The translations under genes were made by a program, and so were the position numbers. A stretch of 35,278 nucleotides of DNA from Pseudanabaena cinerea FACHB-1277. Its GTDB lineage: Bacteria; Cyanobacteriota; Cyanobacteriia; Pseudanabaenales; Pseudanabaenaceae. The notes under the pieces were generated by a model. It was not told the DNA's origin. It did no database searches and worked only from the letters and a program-made list of their open reading frames with translations. The DNA is taken from positions 1 through 35,278 of the forward strand of contig NZ_JACJPY010000044.1 of NCBI RefSeq assembly GCF_014696345.1. Direction: 5' to 3'. The stretch's first letter is position 1. Every line of letters begins with the position of its first letter. Shown one piece after another: positions 1 to 6,565 of the stretch.

Positions 1-101
1 AATCCATGCAATGTTCCAAAGATCTTACGTTTGCGTACAGCTTTTCTTAATAATTCCCCATCGCTAAGTATTTCTACTTAGCGCAAACTTGGGATGCTCC
101 C
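1..101 (-). mobile_element. IS end, left copy (partial)
   Basis: These 101 bases are the exact reverse complement of 35178-35278. Read on the minus strand, the shared block begins GGGAGCATCCCAAGTTTGCG and runs outward to the window edge. It contains a 9-bp stem (CGCTAAGTA/TACTTAGCG, loop TTTC) at 63-84. Identity to the other copy stops at base 102, inside the ptuB-like reading frame. Because the other copy stops at the same base inside an unrelated gene, this base is best read as the terminus of an insertion sequence. No transposase is visible and I cannot assign a family. Confidence 0.75.
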
Positions 102-278
102 TATCTTCATCTCATCTAATTTGATGCGGCTCATACAGTAGCAACAAATATATCCTTGTTCTTTTAGCAAAGATTCTCTAAGTTTATCTTTGTCTGGATA
201 ATTGTCATAGTCAGCGTTAGCTTGCGATCGATGCTCTACTAGAGATCTCGGCTCTGATTGTTTAATGATCTTTTTCAT
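78..278 (-). pseudogene. ptuB: Truncated PtuB-like HNH nuclease (N-terminus only)
   Basis: The first 59 residues resemble the N-terminus of the retron/Septu HNH endonuclease family (PtuB, TIGR02646-like). They carry the start MKKIIKQSEP, a PDKDKLRESLL helix and the YICCYCMSRI zinc-knuckle Cys pair (C45, C48) that opens the HNH fold. Homologous sequence ends at codon 59 (102-104). The remaining codons come from the IS end and reach a TAA at 78-80, so the catalytic HNH residues are absent from this copy. The ATG (276-278) overlaps the TGA of the upstream ATPase as ATGA, typical of translationally coupled ptuA-ptuB pairs. The family call rests on a short stretch and on the neighbour. The 3' half may survive on the far side of the IS. 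Confidence 0.72.
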
Positions 279-1591
279 TTCACCTTAGATAGAAAACTAA
301 TCAGTGTATTTGCCTTAACGATCTCCGAATCATTATGACCTAGCAAATCAGACAATTCACGGAGTAATACTTTAGCTTCTTCGATTTGACCGTCATCGAT
401 TTTATATAGACATTCCGTTAGTTTATTTTGAATTTCTATAGGTCTTTCAGTGACTCCCATTAATTCTGATAAAATCGAGTTGCTATCACGCCCAAAAGTA
501 TAGGCATCGGCAGGGTAAACTTGAAAATCTTCTACAATAAATACATTTTCTTTTTTGACGTTACTAAGAACTTGTGGTGAGTGGGTTGTCACAATAAACT
601 GACAGTTAGGAAAAGTACTGGTAAGACGTGGAATAATGTCGCGTTGCCATTGAGGATGTAAATGTAATTCTATTTCGTCAATTAAAATAATCCCTTCACC
701 TTCTAGTGCATTTTTTGTCGGATCTGGATTAGCGATCGCCAATCTTCTCGCAATATCTGCAACCATTACCAACAAGTTTTTCTCTCCATCAGAAAGCTGA
801 TTAAGCACTAGTTCATGATCTTGTTTTTTAAGTACAATCTGCATACGCGATCGCTTAACCTTGAGATCTGAATAATCAGGTAAGATCGATGTAATAGCTT
901 TCCTAACTAAGTTTAATTGATAGTCCTGATAATCAAGATTACCGTCCAGTCTTATCTCCTGTTCTAGATCCTCATTGTTTTTAAACCATACAAAAAAAGT
1001 TTCAAAATCGATATTATACTGATTAGTCGCATCTGTATAACAGTTAACTTGAGATAGTTTAGCAACATTTGGAGACAAAGGATCACTTCCAGAGAGCCTA
1101 TAATTTGTAACTGATCTTTTAGTAGAATAACAAACAATGATTGGAATGCTTTTGTTAGGATTATTATTTATTTGGGTATTAATAAATATTTTGAAATTTC
1201 CGACATCCTCAAAGATACTGCGTTGAAAATCTTTCTGAGGTTCTTCACTACTTGAAGGATAGCCAAAACAGTATAGGAGTTGAATATCTCTAGAAAATGC
1301 TTCACTAAATTCTGAATAGGAAATTGTTAATTCGTTTATAGTTTCTTGAGAACCGTTAGAAATGTCATTTTCTCCGAAGCCATTCATACCCCTAGTACTG
1401 AAATTCTTTGCATTTCTAGTGACACGAAGTAATCGGCTAATTAACTCAAATAATAAATTATCTAAACAATCAATTATGCTTGATTTTCCTGAACCATTCA
1501 CACCAATAAAAACAGCAAGATTTGATGGAAAATCTATGGTGACATCTTTGAAGCCCCTGAAATTTTGCATCCGCAACTTTTCTATATGCAT
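275..1591 (-). CDS. ptuA: PtuA-like AAA/SMC-type ATPase (Septu/retron effector ATPase)
   Basis: This 438-residue protein has the layout of an OLD/RecF-like ABC ATPase. The N-terminal MQNFRGFKD element leads into Walker A GVNGSGKSS (residues 30-38). There is a long divergent middle, a signature LNQLSDGEKNLL, Walker B IILIDEIELHLHPQW and the H-loop TTHSPQVL. In the Septu defence system and Ec78-like retrons such an ATPase forms a complex with the HNH nuclease PtuB and controls it. Here the next gene, overlapping by 4 bp, is a ptuB start. The ATG at 1589-1591 begins the canonical IEKLRMQNF strand. No reverse transcriptase or ncRNA is visible upstream, so Septu is favoured over a retron. With its nuclease partner cut by the IS end, the system is probably inactive. 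Confidence 0.8.
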   Translation of the reverse strand: MHIEKLRMQNFRGFKDVTIDFPSNLAVFIGVNGSGKSSIIDCLDNLLFELISRLLRVTRNAKNFSTRGMNGFGENDISNGSQETINELTISYSEFSEAFSRDIQLLYCFGYPSSSEEPQKDFQRSIFEDVGNFKIFINTQINNNPNKSIPIIVCYSTKRSVTNYRLSGSDPLSPNVAKLSQVNCYTDATNQYNIDFETFFVWFKNNEDLEQEIRLDGNLDYQDYQLNLVRKAITSILPDYSDLKVKRSRMQIVLKKQDHELVLNQLSDGEKNLLVMVADIARRLAIANPDPTKNALEGEGIILIDEIELHLHPQWQRDIIPRLTSTFPNCQFIVTTHSPQVLSNVKKENVFIVEDFQVYPADAYTFGRDSNSILSELMGVTERPIEIQNKLTECLYKIDDGQIEEAKVLLRELSDLLGHNDSEIVKANTLISFLSKVK

Positions 1592-1798
1592 AGCTGCTTT
1601 ACACTAATAAACTTGATTCTCTAATCATTGTAGCGATATCTGAGGAAATTTAGACTAAATCACCTGAAAGCAACATTGAATATGATTAATGCCTTGAAGA
1701 GCCATTGAAAGGCTATAAGTTCAGGTAAAGTTAGCATATTACTGGGATTCTAGCTTGATATAGTAGTTATAGCTTATTGAGCTTGTTGATAAAAAACT

Positions 1799-1999
1799 AT
1801 GAGTATTAAAGAACTTGAAACAGCAATCAAAAAGCTGTCTACAAAAGAATTAGCCAACCTTACTACATGGCTAATAGATTACTATAAGCAAATATAGCAT
1901 CAGCAAATAGAAGACGATCTTGAATCTGGAAAGCTTGATGATCGCTACTTCCTTTGCCCCCAACAATTAGCGGTGTGGCGCACCGCACCGTACCGCTAA
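1799..1999 (+). pseudogene. Decayed antitoxin-like small gene (in-frame stop)
   Basis: An ATG at 1799 opens MSIKELETAIKKLSTKELANLTTWLIDYYKQI and meets TAG at 1895-1897. The same frame continues beyond the stop as HQQIEDDLESGKLDD. That matches the usual run-on (WDxQIExDLxxGxLD) of small cyanobacterial proteins that precede RelE/ParE-type toxins. After GKLDD the resemblance ends and the frame closes at TAA 1997-1999. No toxin gene follows; the next gene is on the opposite strand. I read this as a remnant of a toxin-antitoxin pair. Family recall is from the motif only. Confidence 0.55.
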
Positions 2000-2000
2000 T
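1966..2000. repeat. Inverted repeat, possible terminator hairpin
   Basis: Perfect 9-bp arms ATTAGCGGT (1966-1974) and ACCGCTAAT (1992-2000) flank a GC-rich centre containing GTG/CAC complementary bases. It lies 27 bp past the stop of the convergent aminotransferase gene, so it could end that transcript. No T-run follows on either strand, so intrinsic termination is uncertain. It may be a small dispersed palindrome. Confidence 0.45.
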
Positions 2001-2026
2001 CATTAGGTTTTAATGTCTATTTTTTA

Positions 2027-3181
2027 TTAGCTATTCAGAACTTCGATCGCTGCCTTCACACCAGCACCAGAAGTGAAATTACTATAGCCAAGACTAGAAA
2101 TTGAAGCTTCTAGCGCCGCGATCGCCGTGAGAATATCGCGATCGCCCACAAAACCTAAGTGCCCAATCCGAAAAATCTTGCCATTGAGATGATCCTGACC
2201 ACCCGCCATCACGATGTCAAACTTTTTCTTGATCGTGGCGCGAATTTTTTCAGCATCCAAACCTTCAGGGGGGACAACTGCGGTGATCGAATGACTAGCG
2301 GCATCATCAGGGGCAAGTAGATCAAGATTAAGAGCTTTGATGGCGGCGCGGGTGGCATTGCGATGGCGCAGATGACGCGCAAAAATATTTTCCAAGCCTT
2401 CCCTTTGCATAATTTCCAGCGAAGCTTGCAAAGCCATCACCATATTTACCGAGGTTGTAAAAGGCGTAGAATTTTTGGCAGCATCCTTACGCGCCTTGCC
2501 AAGATCTAAATAAAACTTGGGCAGATCCGCAGTTTTATATGCTTCCCATGCCTTGGGGCTGACTGCCACAAACCCCAATCCAGGAGGGATCATATAGCCC
2601 TTTTGCGAACCTGAACCCACAACATCTAGACCTAGCTCATCAATGGGAATATTATTCGCCCCCAAACTAGTGACAGCATCAACAATTATCAGCGCTTTTT
2701 CATGAGCCTTGACATAGCTGTTAATGGTGACAAGATCATTGAGAACCCCTGTAGAGGTTTCGCTATGGGTGATGATGACCGCCTTAATTTCTTTATTAGC
2801 ATCAGCCTCAAGCTTTGCTCGAAAATCTTCAGGATTTAAGGGCTTGCCCCATTCCGCCTTGATCACTTCCGCATTCACGCCGTATGCATTACATACTTCA
2901 ACCCAACGCTCGCCAAACTTGCCATTGTCACCCACAAGGACGCGATCGCCCTTACTCAAGAAATTAATGATCCCCGCCTCCATCGCGCCAGTACCACTTG
3001 CGGTCAGGATCAATACATCATTAGTAGTCTGGTGCAGCCACTTTAGTTTGGCGGTCACATCTGCCATGACCTTACTAAAATCGCCGCTACGGTGTCCAAT
3101 GGGAGCTTTTGCCAGTGCCAACAATGCCTGTTCTGGCACTGGTGTTGGTCCTGGGATCATCAACATCAACTTGTCTTCCAT
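2027..3181 (-). CDS. Alanine/serine-glyoxylate aminotransferase (class V, PLP)
   Basis: This 384-residue class V aminotransferase has the family start MLMIPGPTPVPEQAL and the conserved LTASGTGAMEA cofactor loop. The aspartate IIVDAVTSLG is near residue 168, and the Schiff-base lysine is K194 in GSQKGYM. These enzymes transfer the amino group of serine or alanine to glyoxylate, making glycine, as in cyanobacterial photorespiratory 2-phosphoglycolate salvage. Homologues were historically labelled the 42-kDa subunit of soluble hydrogenase, which is misleading. The length is normal. It stands alone: the downstream region is non-coding and the next minus-strand gene upstream is about 150 bp away. 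Which amino donor it uses cannot be read from the sequence. Confidence 0.9.
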   Translation of the reverse strand: MEDKLMLMIPGPTPVPEQALLALAKAPIGHRSGDFSKVMADVTAKLKWLHQTTNDVLILTASGTGAMEAGIINFLSKGDRVLVGDNGKFGERWVEVCNAYGVNAEVIKAEWGKPLNPEDFRAKLEADANKEIKAVIITHSETSTGVLNDLVTINSYVKAHEKALIIVDAVTSLGANNIPIDELGLDVVGSGSQKGYMIPPGLGFVAVSPKAWEAYKTADLPKFYLDLGKARKDAAKNSTPFTTSVNMVMALQASLEIMQREGLENIFARHLRHRNATRAAIKALNLDLLAPDDAASHSITAVVPPEGLDAEKIRATIKKKFDIVMAGGQDHLNGKIFRIGHLGFVGDRDILTAIAALEASISSLGYSNFTSGAGVKAAIEVLNS

Positions 3182-3278
3182 GAGTCGAAATCTTGAATGT
3201 TTGGTTAAATATTAGATCTAGTATTTTACGCACTAATCAGCATGAAAAAATGATCATCACTAAATAGATCTCCCTCAA

Positions 3279-3297
3279 TCCCCCTTGCAAAGGGGGA
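3279..3297. repeat. CCCCC/GGGGG intergenic hairpin
   Basis: TCCCCCTT (3279-3286) and AAGGGGGA (3290-3297) form a perfect 8-bp stem with a 3-nt loop. A second, weaker copy (CTCCCTTCGCAAGGAGG) follows at about 3311-3327. Short hairpins of this CCCCCTT/AAGGGGG type are common dispersed intergenic repeats in cyanobacteria. They lie between the deformylase stop and the aminotransferase start. Confidence 0.6.
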
Positions 3298-3331
3298 AGA
3301 AGAAAATTCTCCCTTCGCAAGGAGGTATCTC

Positions 3332-3898
3332 TTAAAGTTTGTGATATTCGGCTTCTGTAATTAAATCTAGCGAACTCTCCACCCGATCTAAAAATACTTT
3401 GCCTTCTAAATGATCGTACTCATGCTGAAAGATCCTTGCTACAAAATCTGTCAGCTTTGTCCTCTGGCGATTGCCATCGCGATCGCCGTAACTCACCTCA
3501 ATTTCTTGATAGCGCGGCACAAGTCCTCGAATCATCGGCACTGACAAACAGCCCTCCCAGTCTTTCACCTTAACATCAGAATGGGCGATAATTTGGGGAT
3601 TGATCATTGCTAATGGCTCCATCTGCGGCGCATGGGGGTAACGCTCATTTGGGTGAGAGGCAATAATGATCAATTGTAGCGATCGCCCCACCTGCGGAGC
3701 CGCCAACCCCACACCCCGACTTTCCTTGAGGGTGAGGATCATTTCATCGATTAACTTTTGGATCTGCGGATCATGGACATCAGTAATCGATGTGGCGATC
3801 GCCCGTAATTTGGGATTACCCAATTGGCAGACATCCAGCTTTTTAAGGGATGGCTGATTGAATAGTTGGTTAATTAGTTGTAGAGGTGATGAGATCAT
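3332..3898 (-). CDS. def: Peptide deformylase
   Basis: Removes the N-formyl group from nascent proteins using a divalent metal. All three family motifs are intact: GVGLAAPQVG, EGCLSVP with the metal Cys, and QHEYDHLEG with the two metal His and the catalytic Glu. The open frame extends upstream to a TTG at 3943. I choose the ATG at 3896-3898, because it gives 188 residues, the usual length, and starts right at the conserved N-terminal helix. The 15 extra residues from TTG look non-conserved. It lies 47 bp downstream of the small minus-strand gene ending at 3946 and may share its transcript. Confidence 0.93.
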   Translation of the reverse strand: MISSPLQLINQLFNQPSLKKLDVCQLGNPKLRAIATSITDVHDPQIQKLIDEMILTLKESRGVGLAAPQVGRSLQLIIIASHPNERYPHAPQMEPLAMINPQIIAHSDVKVKDWEGCLSVPMIRGLVPRYQEIEVSYGDRDGNRQRTKLTDFVARIFQHEYDHLEGKVFLDRVESSLDLITEAEYHKL

Positions 3899-3945
3899 AT
3901 GAATGGCGATCAAGTGAATAGCGATCGAGCAAGAGTTAGACAAAA

Positions 3946-4173
3946 TTAAGCTTTGGGGTTTGCCTCGTAAGCAAGAATATCGATCAGAGCATCGGCTTCG
4001 GCAACTGCCAGACGTGCCTTTTGATATTCATCAGCAAACTTAACATTAGTGGAGCTATAACCCTGCATGATCATGATCGCAAAATATTCACGCTTAGTCA
4101 TTCCTTCCACCAAGCTATCAGCATCGCGGTTGTAGGAAACTGGAAATGCACTGTCAGTGCGTCTAGTAGACAT
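3946..4173 (-). CDS. Small phage-related-type protein of unknown function
   Basis: This 75-residue soluble protein has a disordered start (MSTRRTDSAFPVSYN) and two predicted helices. The core MTKREYFAIMIMQGYSS...EADALIDIL resembles small proteins often found in prophages and plasmids (LRDYFA...MQGLLA...AYxxADAML pattern). No function is known for them. No signal peptide or metal motif is visible. It precedes def by 47 bp with no other phage genes nearby. An A/G-rich stretch (gggaaagctaaat, read on the minus strand) precedes the ATG. Confidence 0.65.
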   Translation of the reverse strand: MSTRRTDSAFPVSYNRDADSLVEGMTKREYFAIMIMQGYSSTNVKFADEYQKARLAVAEADALIDILAYEANPKA

Positions 4174-4511
4174 ATTTAGCTTTCCTTTTGGGCTGTTTGT
4201 AAAATATTCACTATTAAATAATCACCTTATTATATATGTCTTCCGTCTTACACCAAATAAAGAAATGGCGTAGCCATTTCTTTATTTGAAAACCCTTACT
4301 GGGTTTGGTTTGCAAATCATAAAAGTGCAGTCACACTTTCGTGATTTGGTGTTACAGCAATTACCGATCAAAAGAACCACAAGGAAAATTTTGAAAGCAT
4401 TGCTTTGCAACGTTTTCAAAATTTTCCTTGGTTTGGGGTTGGGTGCAGAGCGCTGTAAGTTAATGCCCTATCATATATTCAGATACTATGAATGCTACTT
4501 AGCAAGTAACT
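4174..4511. repeat. Intergenic hairpin-repeat cluster
   Basis: This 338-bp gap is nearly filled by inverted repeats. First, perfect 15-bp arms AAATAAAGAAATGGC (4255-4269) and GCCATTTCTTTATTT (4273-4287) have a 3-nt loop. Second, AAACCC/GGGTTT lies at about 4289-4306. Third, perfect 17-bp arms lie at 4380-4396 and 4414-4430 (CAAGGAAAATTTTGAAA and complement). A tail with GGGTGCAGAGCGCTGTAA follows (4439-4456). Similar blocks recur at about 14826-14970 and 13018-13062, so this is a dispersed, possibly mobile repeat family. An 83-codon frame through it follows the repeats and has no gene-like features. Confidence 0.75.
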
Positions 4512-5171
4512 ATGTCAGAAGCAATTACGATCGCTGATATTTATAAACTATTTGAACAAACTAATGCGGCATTAGAGCGATCTCGCGCTGAGTTTGATCG
4601 CCGTGCCGCCGAAGCTGATCGCCGTGCCGCCGAAGCTGATCGCCGTGCCGCCGAAGCTAAGGCTGAAAACGATCGCCGTGCTGCTGAAGCTGCCCTTAGT
4701 CTAGCGAAGTTAGAGAAAACTGTTGAGCGCACCAGCAAGGCTGTGGATGGCTTAACAACTCGCTGGGGACGCTTTGTGGAAGAGCTAGTCCGCTCTGCGG
4801 TGGTGCGGATGTTTCGCGATCGCGGTATTTTAATTACGCGAACGATGGAAAGAGTGCGATCGCCTCTGACATCAGGGACTCCGATGGAAATTGATATTTT
4901 GGGCATAAATGGGATGAAAATGGTGGCAGTGGAGTGTAAATCACGATTATCTAAGGATGATGTCGATGAAATGGGCGATCGCTTAACTAACTTCAAAAAA
5001 GCATTCCCTGAATATGCTCAATACACCCTCTATGGGGCGGTGGCGGGTATCGAAATTAATGAGGGGGTAGATATTTATGCTTATCGCAAAGGTTTATTCG
5101 TGATTCGCACTAATGGCGACTCCGTGGAAATCGCTAATGACGATAAGTTTCAGCCCTTGGCTTGGGGGTAA
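4512..5171 (+). CDS. Coiled-coil protein with C-terminal PD-(D/E)XK nuclease-like domain (DUF3782-like)
   Basis: This 219-residue protein has a helical N-terminal half made of DRRAAEA heptads (residues about 29-60), predicted to form a coiled coil. The C-terminal half carries PD-(D/E)XK core elements: an IDILGING strand with the metal Asp, then VAVECKSRLS with the E-x-K pair, and a DVDEMGDRLTNF helix. Proteins of this layout are abundant in cyanobacteria and usually annotated DUF3782; their biological role is not established. Three exact 21-bp units encode the heptads (4596-4658), with a diverged fourth at 4671-4691, so copy number could vary. It is followed after 3 bp by a Uma2 nuclease-fold gene, suggesting one transcript. 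Confidence 0.75.
   Translation: MSEAITIADIYKLFEQTNAALERSRAEFDRRAAEADRRAAEADRRAAEAKAENDRRAAEAALSLAKLEKTVERTSKAVDGLTTRWGRFVEELVRSAVVRMFRDRGILITRTMERVRSPLTSGTPMEIDILGINGMKMVAVECKSRLSKDDVDEMGDRLTNFKKAFPEYAQYTLYGAVAGIEINEGVDIYAYRKGLFVIRTNGDSVEIANDDKFQPLAWG
4596..4691 (+). repeat. In-frame 21-bp tandem repeat
   Basis: Three identical consecutive 21-bp units (4596-4616, 4617-4637, 4638-4658) each encode DRRAAEA. A 12-bp interruption (AKAEN) and a diverged fourth unit (4671-4691) follow. The unit is 7 codons, one coiled-coil turn pair, so gain or loss keeps both reading frame and heptad phase. Perfect identity implies recent expansion. Confidence 0.9.
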
Positions 5172-5174
5172 ACC

Positions 5175-5744
5175 ATGATTGCTGTACCAAATAACCCCAA
5201 AATTTCCCCTGATGAATATTTTGCATGGGAATCTCAGCAAGAAACTAGGTATGAGTATATTAATGGCGAAGTATTTGCGATGGCAGGAGGAACGATTGAC
5301 CATAGTATGATCGCTACTAATTTGATTGCGCTATTGCGCCCACAGGTTAGGGGCAAAAACTGTCGGGTGCTAGGCTCAGATGCGAAGGTGGGAATTTCTA
5401 AAAATGGGGAATTTTTTTATCCCGATCTTTTAGTGACTTGCGACGATCGCGATCGCCATTCGGCTAAGGCTGTATTTTACCCAACGCTAATTATTGAGGT
5501 GTTGTCACCTAGTACTGAGGCATATAATCGCGGTAGTAAGTTTGCGCGTTATCGACAGTTAATTAGCTTGAGTGAATATGTATTAGTTAGTTCAGAGCAA
5601 GTTAATGTTGAAGCCTTTCGTTTAAATGAGCGCGGTAAGTGGGAGTTAACATCCTATGGCGAAGGTGATTTGGTGCAGTTTGCTAGTATAAATTTTGAAT
5701 GCGCGATCGCTGAAATTTATGAAGATGTGGAATTTTTAGGTTAA
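5175..5744 (+). CDS. Uma2 family endonuclease-fold protein (DUF820)
   Basis: This 189-residue protein matches the Uma2/DUF820 family. It has SPDEYFAWESQQETRYEYINGEVFAMAGGTIDHS at the N-terminus, the FYPDLLVTCDD segment with the core Asp, and LIIEVLSPSTEAYNRGSKFARYRQL containing the E of the PD-(D/E)XK-type site. The family is hugely amplified in cyanobacteria; restriction-like or mobile functions have been suggested but not shown. The start lies 3 bp after the stop of the preceding nuclease-like gene, so the two are likely co-transcribed. All signature residues look intact and the length is typical. Confidence 0.9.
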   Translation: MIAVPNNPKISPDEYFAWESQQETRYEYINGEVFAMAGGTIDHSMIATNLIALLRPQVRGKNCRVLGSDAKVGISKNGEFFYPDLLVTCDDRDRHSAKAVFYPTLIIEVLSPSTEAYNRGSKFARYRQLISLSEYVLVSSEQVNVEAFRLNERGKWELTSYGEGDLVQFASINFECAIAEIYEDVEFLG

Positions 5745-5811
5745 AAAAATAAGAACTATGTTTCTAACAGTATATGAGCAGTAAAAAAATTTTTCTAGCA
5801 GTGATATCATC

Positions 5812-5851
5812 CTGTCGGATCGTGGGTAAGTTACTCACATAACCCAGACAG
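5812..5851 (+). promoter_or_regulatory. Stem-loop in pilin leader
   Basis: CTGTC (5812-5816) pairs with GACAG (5847-5851), and inside it GGGT (5824-5827) pairs with ACCC (5842-5845). It sits 37 bp before the pilin ATG, in what is probably the 5' leader of a highly expressed gene. It could stabilise the mRNA or control translation; this is inference from base pairing only. A purine-rich ribosome site (AAAGGGAACC, 5874-5883) follows. Confidence 0.4.
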
Positions 5852-5888
5852 TTAACTCAACTCTCAATACATAAAGGGAACCAAAATT

Positions 5889-6461
5889 ATGAAATCTGAA
5901 TTCAAGACCAAGCTCATCCAGCACCTACTAGACAAGAAAGGTTCTGAAAAGGGTTTCACCCTAGTTGAACTTCTCGTTGTTATCATCATCATCGGTATTC
6001 TCGCCGCGATCGCGCTTCCTTCTTTCCTCAACCAAGCCAACAAGGCTAAGCAATCTGAAGCCAAAACCTATGTTGGTACTCTCAACAAGGGTCAACAAGC
6101 TTACTTCACCGAAAAGAACCGCTTCGGCACTGACCTTGACATTCTTGGTGTAGGTGTTAAGCGCCAAACTGAAAACTATGACTTTGGTACTAGCACACCA
6201 ACCTACGATGGTACAAACCCCACTGCAAACTTTGCAACCACCTTTGGTAACCCTCGTGCAGTAGCGATTAGAGGCTACATTGGTCGTGTGCAACTTTCCA
6301 GAGTAGATGCAACCAGCGACATCACCAGCTTGGCTGTATTGTGTGAAGCCAATGCCGCAGGTGCAGGTACAGTTGTTGGTACTGCTGGAAATATTCCAAC
6401 CGTAGGAACTTCTGCCACAGGTCCCCAATGTCAAGGTGCTACCGTACCAGTTGGTAACTAA
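5889..6461 (+). CDS. pilA: Type IV major pilin-like protein
   Basis: This 190-residue prepilin has a long cytoplasmic leader ending in KG. The prepilin peptidase site is G22|FTLVELLVVIIIIGILAAIALP, with F23 as the mature residue 1 and E27 as the +5 glutamate. The alpha-1 helix follows and then a Thr/Ala/Gly-rich head. C152 and C181 are placed to close the disulphide D-loop. It would form pili for adhesion, motility or DNA uptake. Codon use is biased and uniform, suggesting strong expression. A terminator-like hairpin at 6491-6526 separates it from the GT41-type gene at 6566. That neighbour, and the many Ser/Thr in the head, make O-glycosylation plausible. Confidence 0.93.
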   Translation: MKSEFKTKLIQHLLDKKGSEKGFTLVELLVVIIIIGILAAIALPSFLNQANKAKQSEAKTYVGTLNKGQQAYFTEKNRFGTDLDILGVGVKRQTENYDFGTSTPTYDGTNPTANFATTFGNPRAVAIRGYIGRVQLSRVDATSDITSLAVLCEANAAGAGTVVGTAGNIPTVGTSATGPQCQGATVPVGN

Positions 6462-6490
6462 CACTTAGTCCCCATAGTAAATGCTTTTAT

Positions 6491-6526
6491 AAAAGAGATG
6501 GATTGCTTGATGCTTTCCGTCTCTTT
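6491..6526 (+). terminator. Intrinsic terminator-like hairpin after pilA
   Basis: AAAAGAGATGG (6491-6501) pairs with CCGTCTCTTTT (6516-6526) with one G-T pair, giving an 11-bp stem that ends in T residues. It starts 30 bp after the pilin stop and 40 bp before the next gene, so pilA is likely mainly monocistronic with some readthrough. Confidence 0.7.
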
Positions 6527-6565
6527 TGTGTATAGGCAATATTTGAAAAAATAATTGATATAAAC

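Noticed and set aside
275-1591. Retron (Ec78-type) in place of Septu
   Set aside because: No reverse transcriptase or msr/msd-like stem is found upstream of the ATPase; only the PtuAB part is present.
4286-4537. 83-codon plus-strand frame between two genes
   Set aside because: It runs through the perfect inverted repeats of the hairpin cluster, overlaps the real start at 4512 and has no protein-like composition.
5961-6464. 167-codon minus-strand frame opposite pilA
   Set aside because: It is antisense to an unambiguous pilin gene with strong codon bias; no start signal or domain is seen.
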